Source of the DNA: Hydractinia symbiolongicarpus | Taxonomy: Eukaryota > Cnidaria > Hydrozoa > Anthoathecata > Hydractiniidae | NCBI RefSeq assembly: GCF_029227915.1 | Contig: NC_079878.1 | Location: 11,038,001-11,098,000, forward strand | Length of the DNA stretch: 60,000 bases | Reading direction: 5' to 3' | In this document: positions 1 to 11,001 of the stretch, piece after piece | Layout: each line of letters starts with the position of its first letter | How positions within the stretch are numbered: the stretch's first letter is position 1 | The notes under the pieces: generated by a model | Databases searched by the model: none | Seen by the model: only the letters and a program-made list of their open reading frames with translations | What the model was told of the DNA's origin: nothing | Position numbers and translations under genes: made by a program

Positions 1-855
1 AAAACTTTAAAAATTGTAAAATTTAAACCCTCTACTTCTATTTTATACATAAACAGTATTGGCTCTCAAGTTTTACTACCATACAATATAATTTTCAACA
101 TTTATAATTTTTATCAGAGTCTCCACAGATTTACATACTATGTAATTCAATTCTCCTTTTATTATCTGCCTTCTTTTTTCTTGTTTGTCCTTATATGCAT
201 TGCTTCTGCCCATGAAATAAGGTGTCGTTGTCCTTTTCGCTAGCTGTTGTTATTTTTAAATTTTTCACGGAGCAACTTTCCCATTTTGCTAGATCTTTTT
301 CAGAGAGAAGATATATTCAGATGATAGAATATATCTTACCTACTTTAATCATAGAAACTTTGCAAGATTGAATTGAATTGAAGAAGAATTTCGAAAAGTG
401 AAATTAAATTTCGTGAGATAAATTTTCGCCATGGCACCATTATGCGATTGTTTCATGAAAAGTACATACACATTTTCAATGTGTTTATTGAAATTTCAAC
501 ACGTTCTTGTTTCAATTATTCCTTTTGAAATTCACTATATTGGTCAGGAAGGAATCATTTTTAGCTCGAAATATAATTTTTCTGCACTTCACTCACAAGC
601 TACCTAGATATACAACCACCTTCAATCTACATTCGCTCGGCGTTCATTTTTTTAAATAATGAAACAATATTCAGCAACCTTTCCCAACAAACTATCTGAT
701 GTTGATTAATTAAGTCTCAAATGATCCTCCATTATAGAAAACTTCATAGATTGTTATTAAACAATTGATATTTTATACTCTTAGCCTTTTACTTTGTGTT
801 TAGTACTCTACTGTGAGTTCCTGTGTTATGATAGTTATCCTTTTTAAGCAATTTA
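1..855. other. AT-rich intergenic DNA, no gene seen
   Basis: I see no long open frame, RNA gene or clear repeat here. The sequence is AT-rich with scattered homopolymer runs. Confidence 0.5.
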
Positions 856-1395
856 GTTTGGTGCGGTTGTCTATACCATGGCAAACAACTCTGTTTGTGA
901 GTGACCACGGTAAAATATACAGTATGAATTAATGGCCCCTTAACTCACCGCTGGAGGCAAAAAAGAAGGTGAGATAACTCTTGTACACGCCTAACTGGCT
1001 GGCCATCTCCAAAGGCTTTCAGTCTGTCTAGCCATAAATTTGGCCAGGAGACCCAGCGTTGTCCCTTCAAACCACCCTTATAATCATTTTTTCTTTCTCT
1101 ATAAAAGAAAGCTTAAATAACTAGGCCAGCCATAAATTATAATATGAAATGTTGTGGAAGATTGAGCTGGGTATCCTGGCTACAGCCTCTGCTGTCTAGT
1201 GTAAGTGGCGGCTTCTCAAGTTTGTAGATACCGATGATGGCGTAAATAAATAAATCTTAGTGTTATATTTCCTTGTCTGAAAACAGGGTAGAGGGTGGGG
1301 AACAAGGATGCAGTAGTCCGTAAACCGCGGAGCGCCCTGCAGTGCAGCGGATAGACGCAGAAGCGATGCGCTCCGCCCTGACATGGTCACCAGGT
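856..1395. repeat. GC-richer repeat-like block, unclassified
   Basis: This block is clearly richer in G+C than its surroundings and its right end is dense in CpG (about 1325-1385), with the short inverted pair GGAGCGC/GCGCTCC around a loop of roughly 30 bases. A 64-codon open frame on the minus strand (1196-1390) matches no family I recognise. The composition step suggests an inserted repeat, but I cannot find its ends or a second copy in this window. Confidence 0.25.
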
Positions 1396-2930
1396 CTCTA
1401 CATTATATGGATTCTTGGATCTCCTGAAAAAATCATCATTATATCCATTTTTTATACATATGGTCAATATATCAATATTTAGAAGCCCGTTCATTCCAGT
1501 GCATATGGACATAATATCCATTCTACATTATCGATATATTGTCCGTTTTTTATAGTGAGGATGTTGTAAAAACAAAGCCCTTAGAAGTCAAAAAAGTCAT
1601 AACGAGGACATTTTAAACCTTGTCAAAACCCAACCCAACAACTTTACTATTTAAATCTGACTGTTCAAATCTTCGTTGTCGAACCATTAACTTTTGATTA
1701 ATCACGATAGAAAATTCGAAGAGCTTAAATTTCTGATTTGTTTCCATTTTAAAAAAGCTGCAAAAGATAAATAAGAATTTCATCCATATCGTTACTTATC
1801 GGTACTGGCATGGATAGAACTTGATGATGTGGTTACAAAAGATTGCGTAACAAAGCGTACGGCGGTTCTTATTATTAATGGCAATTAAAAATAATTAAAA
1901 TACCCCGATATCGAATTGAACCTTCGATTTTTTTGTAGATTAATGGAGCTTATTCTGTTCTCCGAAATTTTGCACACAAAGAGACGGAAAAAGGGTATAA
2001 CTGTATGAATTTTAAATTTTGAATTGATTTGGATTATTGTTTGTTGCAGTATGAAACTAATTACTGCACACCATGTTGTTCTTCCATTTGAACTACCACC
2101 TTCAAAGATGGATTGGATTCGAACCAATAACTTTCATGGTTTTACAACAATAGACATTTGCTTGGAATTCACAAAATTCAATGTCACTTCAAATAAAAAC
2201 ACATCATAAAGCTTGTTGTTACAAAATTAATTGTGAGTTAAAAACCCTAGCTAAGTATTACAGGTTTATTGAAACTGTTGTCTCCTTGAATTAACAAACT
2301 TTAGACTTCGCCAGAGTTTTTAATGAAGTAAAGGGTGTAGCCAGCTATTTGAAAACTTTTGTTGCAGCCAACTGGTATTCGGCTATTTTTGCTTTTTAGG
2401 CAAATTTTTTAAAAAATTCACGTTAATTTAAATACAACCTAGACCCGGGACGACGTTGTACTTATGAAACATAATACAAGTTAACCTGGAAAGAGGTCAG
2501 GGAAGGGCAACAAAAAGTTAGTATGTATCACCATGCTCGACAGCATGACTACATGTATTAATGTAACTGTTTCTCTTTTATTACTTGCAGAGTAATGAAT
2601 TACCCAATGGGTTATAGCATATGCTTGCCATTTATGAAACAACGCCTCCATCCATGATCGTACGCATTTAATATTTTGCAACGTGAAATTCATCCTTGAA
2701 CAAAATTTAAAATTTTAGGCCTACTAAATATCTTGAATTAACATTTAAGGTCGATTTTGATCACATGAAACGTGTACAACTGTTCTAAATTTTAACGAGC
2801 TTGTTCGAAAACGCATGCTGTACAAAAAAGCAAGGGGAAACTTCATTCTAGTCAATACACAAGCAAGCGAACTGAATTAAGTAATAGGGGAAGATGTCCT
2901 ATCAGGGTAAATATTTAGGCAAGTAGCCAG
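1396..2930. other. Intergenic DNA, no gene seen
   Basis: Only short open frames of 60-80 codons occur on either strand and none shows a recognisable domain. Around 1400-1560 there are repeated variants of ATATCCATT in both orientations, but no clean element boundary. Confidence 0.4.
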
Positions 2931-4180
2931 GCCCATCCATACCTACACATACAATACTAAAAACAAAATTTAGGAAACTATTTCCGCAATAAATACGATA
3001 TTGAATGTATTGTGAAGCTAAACAAGGAAAAGCTTATTCTGATTAAAAACAATTAGACAAGTAGCGAAACCTATCAATTCATCATTAAAAAAGTATTTTG
3101 GGGAATAACCTTACGCAATATAAAAAAAGAACAGAATAAAAAAACGTCAAACGATCACTTTTTTCTATTCAAAAATCGAAAGGGGGAGTAGCACACGCGT
3201 GCGTATATCATTGCATGTGCATACATCAAAGATTTTGTTAAAGCTCTCTCGCACCAAATGAAATGTTCAATGTTCTAGTAAGCAAATAAAAAAACCTTTC
3301 TTCTACTCTGTAAACAGGCAAGGGAGCAAAAGATCCTGCAATACAACCTAACAAAGAGATCTGATAAAAACGACATCGCGAAAGGTGAAGTATTAAATCT
3401 CTTGGTCGGCCAATTCGAGACTTTATTTCACTCAGAAAACAGGCACGAGAGTGTGAGACCCATCCATACATCATTTAAAATGAGAATTTTGGAAGTTGCT
3501 TTTCACGCTGAATAAAAAGTTAGATATCCATCCATACACTACTAAAAAGGAGATTTAGATAATATCAGATGTCCTAACATGTGAATTCACAGGAAGACTT
3601 TATCCCACTCAGTAAGAAGCAGGAACGGGGGAGACTGATTCATACCACCATACAATATTAAAAGGATATTTTGCAAAACCTTCCTTCAGGCGGAAAAAAC
3701 ATACAGCATGTCGTAGCAGACCTGTGTATACAACATTAGTTCTCCTCAGTAAACAACCAAGAAAATGAGAGATCCATCCATACCTTATAAAAATAGAGAT
3801 TCTATCGATATACATGCATCATTTAAAAAACGCATTTTTTTAATTTACCCTTCTCGCGAATTAAAATATTCAGCACGCCAACCTGGTAGAAAACTTTATG
3901 CTAGACACTAAACAAGGAGTGATGTTTGATGCCCATCCATACACCACTAAGAAGGAGATTTTGGAAAAAAGTCGCAAATACGCTTGTACGAAATAATAAA
4001 TTAGATGTTCTAACAGCTCAATTCATGGAATACTTTATTTTTTATCTTAACACAGTAGGTTTGCTGGAATGTGGGACACCTATACATACATTTATCAAAG
4101 GAGAGATATTAAAACAAACAGTAGATTTGGATAACTATCCATACACAAATAAAAACGATATTTTAGAAAAATAATTGTGT
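2931..4180. repeat. Degenerate long-period tandem repeat (about 130 bp unit)
   Basis: A motif of the form CCATCCATACA..CA.TAAAA..GAGATTTTGGAA recurs near 2935, 3070, 3222, 3340, 3461, 3526, 3640, 3773, 3930, 4078 and 4135. Between copies a second shared stretch of the type GACTTTATCCCACTCAGTAAACAGGCA is seen near 3370-3450, 3595-3625 and 3735-3760. Spacing is mostly 110-150 bases with shorter truncated units. The copies are well diverged, so this is an old tandem array. The short open frames inside it (3238-3474, 3609-3815, 3926-4174) are by-products of the repeat. Confidence 0.6.
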
Positions 4181-4384
4181 GTCATGTTTTTTTTGCTGTT
4201 TATAGGAAGCAGTGTAATTTGATTTTGAACTTTTAATATTTTTAAAACTAAAACCTCATGACAACAATGATAAAAAAGTATATGGACTTTTTTTGTTCGT
4301 AGCTGTTAGAAAAACTAATATTGCTAATATTTATAGGACACATTTTAATAGCAGACGATGTTTTATACTGTATAAATATTCATT

Positions 4385-4432
4385 ATAAATAAATGAATGA
4401 ATAAAAAATGAATAAATAAATAAATAAACTAT
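4385..4432. repeat. Microsatellite, AAAT/AATG type
   Basis: A run of ATAA/ATGA tetranucleotide units lies between the tandem array and the Helitron-like element. Confidence 0.7.
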
Positions 4433-4648
4433 TCGGAGGAACATAGTTATTAATATAGTGTAACTAGCTATATAAAATTGAGTTATGACTGCATCTTTCA
4501 CGTTTTACCGGCAATGTTAATTGTCTACATTTATAACGACGATATGGTTGCTACGAAGTTAAGTTATATTGCGCTGTACAAGGCCCGTTCTTAAAGCTCT
4601 CTAGCCATTGAACGCTACGACTTTCTCATAACCGGTTGAAAATAGCTA

Positions 4649-5096
4649 TCTATATAATAATACGCCAGTTCCGTGTGTCTGTAACAGGCAAAGTGGATGT
4701 GTTGTTTTTTATAAAGAAACAGCCGCGGTAACATGTCACTTTTGCTAAACTTTTTTTTTTATTTTGTCTTTTGTGTGATTTTTCAAACTGATTTAAAATT
4801 TTTCTTTTAAAAAAAGTCACGGTTAATTTACTTTATTGTTCTTATAAAAAGCTTTGCGTAATGACTTAATTACACAAAAGTCATGGGTAATTAATTTTTG
4901 TTATTCCCTCTAGCACGTGTGTATTGTCTACTGTTACATGAAAAACATTTTGGTTTTATTATTCCCGCCGGGATGGAATTAACAACAAAACGTTTTGACG
5001 AAAAGAACAATGAATTTTATGGTTAATTTCGCTCACTATTTTGCTGTTATTTTATTCGGTATATATAGTGGATTCTTCCACGGGACTTAATACTAG
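4649..5096 (+). mobile_element. Non-autonomous Helitron-like element, copy 1
   Basis: The left end reads A|TCTATATAATAATACG followed by GTGTGTCTGTAACAGGCAAAG, a typical Helitron-style TC start. The right end has a hairpin (GTGGA 5068-5072, loop TTCT, TCCAC 5077-5081), then GGGACTTAATA and CTAG (5093-5096) followed by T. TC start, 3' hairpin, CTAG end and insertion between A and T are the Helitron hallmarks. A second copy with the same ends lies at 26257-26904. No replication-helicase gene is present, so the element is non-autonomous. Confidence 0.6.
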
Positions 5097-5130
5097 TTAG
5101 TTAATAATAGGGTAAATAGAATTTGATTTA

Positions 5131-5162
5131 GCTAATATTGCGTGTAGCTAATATTGCGTGTA
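5131..5162. repeat. Tandem duplication of 16 bp
   Basis: The unit GCTAATATTGCGTGTA occurs twice in direct succession. Confidence 0.85.
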
Positions 5163-7945
5163 TTTCGACTCCTAAAAAGAAATAGTACTGTAGCATTTTT
5201 TTTGCAAAACAGGAAAATTTGTTGAGTTATTTCTAAAAGGTTTTTTAGTAACACTAATTGACCAAGGCAGTTCACAAGATAGCGTATAGCTCTGAATAGA
5301 CCATTTCGGAGATTATGCGCCATTATGAATTTGCGGAACTCGGTGGTGCAAGTTGAACTTTGGACTTCACGTTTATTCAGTCATTTGCCTTGCGAAACTG
5401 CTGGCGGCAGGACAGTTTTGATTTTTGATATCTGTTTTTATCTTTGTGATACTAATTTTATGATATATATTTTGAAAAAAACTTTTATTAGGCACTTATT
5501 TGTACTTTTAATTTATTTTTGTACAATAAAGGCAACTTAATATATCCTAAAAGCCTTTAAACTAGCTAGCTAGCTAGAGGTCTCCCAAAAATGCTTTTAG
5601 GACACTGTACTGTAGCTAGCTATAAGGCTGTAATTAGTAATTAATGCTTGGTTAAAGGTAACTTCATTTTATATTTAGATATTTAAAATTGTGTAGCTAC
5701 TTTGTGCATTATAAACATATTGGCATTGGATTTTAAACTTGGATTATACTTTACTTTAGAGAGAAATTTTTGATTTTGGAAATACCTTACTGGATTTGGA
5801 CTTGAACTATGTTTTTGGATTTGTAAAGAAATGTTTAGGTTGTAATATTTGTAAAGATCTAGAGAGTTATAATCCATTGTCAAAATACTTGTCAAAACTC
5901 TATAGTGTTATTTATTCCTAAAGTGAAACTTAAGCTCGCAAAATAATCTGGCTTCTTTTCTATAACGGATGTAAAAATTTTCAATACACTGCCCATAGAG
6001 ATACAGTAACAGGTTCAGTCGCAGATTTTAGGAATAGAGTCATGAGTCATTTTAATTGCAAATAATTTTTATTATTTTGATATTTTTATAATTTTGTTTC
6101 TCGGTGTATGTTTGACCCTTGATTCGTCTACTTAAACACTCCTATCTTTGAGTCTTTCAAGAGTGGTATTAGAAAGAATACCTGTCTTTCTTCCCTGCTT
6201 TCGCTATTGCCCTATAATTTTTTTGTACGCTTCTCTTATTGAAAAATATCAAAAAGGGAGAAATGAGTTTAGTTTACAGACTAAAGTGTTATTCAATTTT
6301 TTGTTTTTCTATGTTATTTGTTTCAGTCACAATGTATATTTTACATGATTTTTTGTTATATATACGTATGTCTTTGTCGGTTTCTTTATTAGAACACGCA
6401 ATTATAGCAGTAACTTAATACTAAAGTGTAAATCTTCATGATAAATAAATAAATTACTCTGTGAAGCTTGTTTGAATTATTGGCATAATAAGTTCCATAG
6501 CAGAAAAAGCTATTAATTATTAATATGAGGGGTGGTAATAAATTGAAATGGGTCATAAAATTTTTCGAAATTTGGTGTTGCTTGTTCAATTTTTCAACAC
6601 AAGTCAATAATAAAAAAAGGTAGGAAATTAGCTCACTGAAGAGAGAGGGGTATTTCAACTGGCAATATTACCTGTACATATAATGTGACCCTCCTGAAAG
6701 TCAATATACTGAAGAAAAATTTGACTACTTATTTGAATAATTATGGTATCAAGTTAGCAATATCTCTACACTGTCTCAACTTAACAAGGATTGTCCAGAT
6801 TTCAGACATTTCTAGCCTAGTTAACTAAGTTTTCTTCGAGATATTAAAATTGAGTTTCTTATTTAATAATTTTCCAGTGCAAAACCGGATTAAAATCAAC
6901 CAATAAACATAAAGCCAGCATGACCACATCTAACATTAAAGATTTCTCAATACTGATCACGTGAGCAAAAAACAATAGAATTTCTTTCCTTAAAGTATTC
7001 ACAAATTTCTTTCATACAAGACAAAAAATATCTTCTGAGCAATTGTATTTCAATTGGCATAACAGGTATTTTATTTAATAAAGCATGTTAACATCAAAGA
7101 TAAATGTATCATAAATGTAAAAAACAACTTTTTAAGACAAAGCATTCTTACTACTAAGTGAGCACACAACACTATTCTTCTTGCTTTAAAAAATAAGATT
7201 AAAATAATTCGTTAACAAAATTCAATCTAGCTCAGGCTACAAAAAGTTAATTATATGCTTAACTCAGATATCTTTGAAAAGATGCCATACACTGCCTCTT
7301 TTTTCAACAATAAATGCAAATGCACTAGCTCTTTTGGAACATGTATTCAGTATGGAATTAGCTACCTTTCATGTTGATAGAAAATATATTTAAAAAAAGT
7401 ATTCTGTTTATATAAAAAATCAACTCTGGCCTACTTTTCACCACATCAGATTTTAAAAACTAACGTTTTTCTCAAAAAAATATTTTAATTTTTTTATAAA
7501 ATTATTATTCAACAGATAACCGAAAAAAACATATCAATTTAAACTTTTTAATAGCAAATTTCCAGAGTTAATGTATACTATTAATAGCATGGCTTTATTA
7601 CGTATTATGACGTTTAACAGTTAAAAATTTATTGTTGCCAGAAATTGTATCCTGGAAGAATCAATTTTTATATGAAAATTATACCAATAATCATAATTTT
7701 CCTCAAAAAGTTACTTTTTGGTCTTATAACAGCAGATCACTGAGAATTTACACAACTAAAAATCTTGTGGTAACATTTTTAAAATTAAAAATCTTGATTT
7801 TGTAAACATTATATGCACAAATTCTAAAAAATTATAAAAAAAAATTAAAAGTAATTGGAAATATCATCTTTTTTAAAACATCTATGGACACGCTGCGTAC
7901 AAAAAAAGAATTGTATGGAGCAAAAGATCGAAATGGAACTGAAGT
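5163..7945. other. AT-rich intergenic DNA, no gene seen
   Basis: Short open frames (for example 5325-5540 plus and 6389-6658 minus) have low-complexity AT-driven composition and no domain I recognise. A short CTAG run lies near 5560-5578. Confidence 0.4.
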
Positions 7946-8118
7946 TTAAAAAAAATGTCTTTTAGTAAAAAACACAATCGTTACGGAGAAAATATCACTT
8001 GCCGTAAAAATATAGTCTGCGGCCATGTGGAGGGGCGGATGGACATAGCAAACAAAATAGTAGATGATCGCAGTGAATACAACATGGTATGACATAGCCC
8101 TCCCTTTGTCATGTATTC
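7946..8118 (-). CDS. Candidate terminal exon with two hydrophobic helices (weak)
   Basis: On the minus strand an AG acceptor (CTGCAG, 8124-8119) is followed by an open frame of 56 codons ending in TAA at 7948-7946. The frame reads as two hydrophobic stretches (one starting AMSYHVVFTAIIYYFVCYV, one starting YIFTASDIFSVTIVFF) separated by a short loop and closed by a basic TKR, so it resembles the last two membrane helices of a multi-pass protein such as a 7-TM receptor. The acceptor's pyrimidine tract is poor, a longer open frame in another phase overlaps (7981-8292), and no partner exon was found. It may be chance. Confidence 0.18.
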
Positions 8119-8129
8119 CTGCAGTATAT

Positions 8130-8846
8130 ATTTGCTATAGGTTACTTCTAACGACAAAGCAATGTGTTTCGTTAATATATTAACACTTTTAAACCACTCC
8201 ATAAGTGAATAATAAAAAATAAAAAATTGCATGCGCAAATTAACAAATATAGGTTCATTCGTGTTGTTTTTTTCATGGAATTCCTGGTACAATGTGCATA
8301 TGCTATACAGTGACAGTCTTATCTCTAGTTCTGATTCACTGGTGGGACTGTCAAGATTGAGGCCCTAGACACCTCTTTAGTTTTGATCTTTAATAAATCC
8401 CAGTTAAATGAGATGTTCCAAGGGTACAATCTTAACGGCCCCATCACTGCTTCTCTGCTATCGTAATAACTCCAGTTTAAAATGGTGCCAGGAGTAATTC
8501 TTGTAAGTAGATGTTTTTTATCTTCTCTTTTTTTCTCATTTTCTGTGATCGCTTTTACTTTCGATTTTTTGTCGATTTATTATTTGTTACTTTTTCTGTT
8601 TAAAGTGTAAATGATACAGTTTCCCTGTAGTGTGTGTGGGAAACCAGTTAAAAACAACAGACATGCAATTTTAAGCAATTATTGTGATAAGTGGTCCCAC
8701 TGTAATTGCAATGAAATCTATACTTTTGAATACCTATTTCATTAAACAAGGTCCAATGATCCTTGGCTATGCCTAAGTTATGTAAATCATGCCATGCCCT
8801 TTTTTTATTCCTCAGATACAAATGTTGTAAAAATATGGACAATGCT
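8130..8846. other. Intergenic DNA with a possible small inverted-repeat element
   Basis: A loosely matching inverted pair (around 8337-8366, GGTGGGACTGTCAAGATTGA, and around 8423-8450 reading GTACAATCTTAACGGCCCC) could be ends of a small hAT-type MITE, but the match is imperfect and no target duplication is evident. A 67-codon minus-strand frame (8648-8851) is unrecognised. Confidence 0.2.
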
Positions 8847-8855
8847 CCCACTTCC
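8847..8855. repeat. Left 9-bp target-site duplication of the Mutator-like element
   Basis: The 9-mer TCCCACTTC directly precedes the left inverted repeat and is repeated exactly at 15483-15491 after the right inverted repeat. Confidence 0.75.
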
Positions 8856-8980
8856 GTAATAACTAAAACAGGTAACGACTAGTCTCCGCAGAACCACCAC
8901 AGAACAAGCAGCGAACCACCAGTCTCCGTAGAACAACCAGAGAACCAGCAGCGAACCGGCAGTACTATGACAGAACGAGT
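8856..8980 (+). repeat. Left terminal inverted repeat of the Mutator-like element
   Basis: It contains about three imperfect roughly 40-bp subunits beginning AGTCTCCG or AGTACTATG and carrying the AACCAGCAG-type motif. It pairs with 15360-15482. Confidence 0.7.
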
Positions 8981-9062
8981 AGTCTTAGTTGAGAACCACC
9001 AGAAAATGTTGATGAGAAAAAACAATAGTTGACGGAATCATCAGAATAGCGATCGCTGTAAA

Positions 9063-9245
9063 TGCTCCATGCCTTATAAAAAAAAAAAAAAAAAAAACTG
9101 CAAAATTTCGGTAGAATTTACTATCGCGCCCCTTATTTCCGGGAATATTGAGAATAAATTAGTAGTAATGTCATTATGTTCATTACATCTTTTAGGTTTA
9201 TATGTACAGCTTTATGCCATAATTAAGAATAAAGATCTATTCACA
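9063..9245 (+). repeat. 5' LTR of the Copia element (left limit approximate)
   Basis: The right part matches the 3' LTR (shared GTCATTATGTTCATTA and CTTTTAGGTTTA, GGCTTTATGCCATAAT-like segments) and ends in CA three bases before the primer-binding site. The left part is diverged and contains an A-run, so the start is a guess. Confidence 0.6.
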
Positions 9246-9248
9246 TTC

Positions 9249-9260
9249 TGGTAGCAGAGG
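9249..9260 (+). other. Primer-binding site (initiator tRNA-Met)
   Basis: TGGTAGCAGAGG is the exact complement of the CCTCTGCTA-CCA end of animal initiator tRNA-Met, and it sits three bases after the LTR end, where reverse transcription of a Copia element is primed. Confidence 0.85.
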
Positions 9261-9272
9261 CTAGTTAAGAAG

Positions 9273-10712
9273 ATGGCAACTGGAACAATCATGATGGCAC
9301 AAAAGTATGGATTGCCCCAATTTTCTGAAGATGGGGATTTTATGGGAAGTAGTTACAGAACTTCCAAAGAAGAAACAAGGACCAGTTGTTTATTTGAGTT
9401 TAAATTCAGAAGTACGTCAGCCTTAACGAAAGAAGAATTGAATGAAGAAAATGGTTTAAATAAACTTGTTAATAAAATAAAAGAACTATATGGCATTACT
9501 GAAGATCAAGCAATGTTCAATGCTTACGAAAAATTTGAGACCTTTCACCGTTCCAAGACAATGTCGATTGGTGATTATGTAAATGAATTTGAACAGTTGA
9601 ATCAAAAACTTAAGAGTTTTAAAATTGAGTTACCAACTGCAGTTCTTGCATATCAACTACTAAAAAATGCACATGTACCGAAAGCTACACGTGAACTAAC
9701 ACGTGCTACGGTTCCTTCCCTCACATACGACTCTATGAAAAAACAGATAAAAGCCATTTATGATCAATGTGCTCAAAGTGAAAGTAGTAGAGACAGTATT
9801 GATATTGGTGTTGAGCAAGAAGTATTATATGGTCAAAAGTTTGACAGACGACGTTTTAACAATTGGAACACTCGTGGACGTGGCAGAGGTGGTAAATATT
9901 TCAGTGCTAAAAGAAGCCAGTACAACCCTAATGGTCCTGATGGACATCCATTGCAATGTCACCATTGCAAATCTATAATGCATTTCATGAATGACTGTCC
10001 TGATAAGAATAAAGGAAGCAAAGGGCAGGATAAAGTACATGTGCAGTTTTTCGCAAAGGGTGTGGAACAATGCTTTATGGAGCAAGTTGTGTCTGAGTCT
10101 TTGAATTGTGCTTTACTAAACTCAGGATGTTCATCGACAGTTTGTGGTAAAAATTGGCTTGACTGTTACATAGACACTATGCCAGAAGGGACAGCTTTAG
10201 CTGAAAGTAAGAGTAACAAGTCCTTTAAATTTGGGCCAGGTGGAAGCTTCCCCTCAGTTAAAAAAGTTAACATCCCTGTTAATATGGCTGGAATGCAAGC
10301 CCATATTCTTACTGATGTTGTCGATTGTGAATTACCATTATTGTTATCAAAAAAGAGTCTGAAAGCAGCTAATAGCCAACTTGATTTTGTTAATGATAAA
10401 GTCACTATGTTTGGAAGAGACATTCCTTTACAACACACGTCAAATGGCCATTACTGTATACCTCTTACACCTAAGCAAGTTGCTGTTAACAAAACATATC
10501 CGGGTGTAAATGCCACCAGAGTTATATTCACAGTCAACGATCTCACTGTAAAATCACCTGAAGAAAAATGCAAAATAGCTACAAAGCTTCACAAACAGTT
10601 TGGACATCCCATAGACAGCAGCAAACTGAAAACTCTTCTCCAAGATGAAAATGTTGAAGATAAAGAGTTATTTCAGCAAATTGACAATGTTACAAACTCT
10701 TGTGACACATGA
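9273..10712 (+). pseudogene. Copia gag, protease and pre-integrase region
   Basis: The 479-codon frame starts with a UBN2-like capsid region, including the FEQLNQKLKSF segment near residues 106-116. It continues with an RGRGG basic stretch and a CX2CX4HX4C zinc knuckle (CHHCKSIMHFMNDC). It then enters an aspartic protease region at LLNSGCSSTVCG, where the catalytic Asp of the usual D-S/T-G triad is Asn, so the protease as written should be inactive. It ends in the GAG-pre-integrase segment (LHKQFGHP) at CDT followed by a TGA that replaces an expected zinc-binding Cys codon. A second TGA follows in the same frame before integrase resumes. Confidence 0.85.
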
Positions 10713-11001
10713 AGTAGATATATATGAAGGCTCGATCAAGGGCCAATTGTCTCACTACCAATGGCCTCAGATGTCAATGAATGCCTTGCCATGGACCTAA
10801 AATTCCTGACAGTTAATCATAAAAAGTTAACCATACTTCATATGATTGATGTGTTCTGTAGATACAGTGCATCAACAATTATCAAATCCAAGAATAAGGA
10901 AATTATCGTAGACACAATTCTCAAGCACTGGGTTGCTATTTTTGGCACACCAAACTCGATTTTTTCAGACAACGGAGGGGAGTTCAACAATGAGCTCTTA
11001 A
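10713..11001 (+). pseudogene. Copia integrase, N-terminal part of core
   Basis: The same frame as gag reopens after two TGA codons and shows the integrase core: MDLKFLTV with the first catalytic Asp near its start, IDVFCRYS, and the DNGGEFNNELL segment with the second Asp. It is cut at the TTAA (10998-11001) where the inverted-repeat element has inserted, and continues at 12119. Confidence 0.85.

Noticed and set aside
7981-8292. 103-codon minus-strand frame as a gene
   Set aside because: Composition is AT-driven, with no domain; a different phase in the same place looks more protein-like, though also weak.
8337-8450. Small hAT-like MITE
   Set aside because: The inverted ends match at only about two thirds of positions and no 8-bp duplication could be found.
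9825-10438. Minus-strand frames inside the Copia gag-protease region
   Set aside because: They mirror a well-supported plus-strand coding frame with zinc knuckle and protease motifs.
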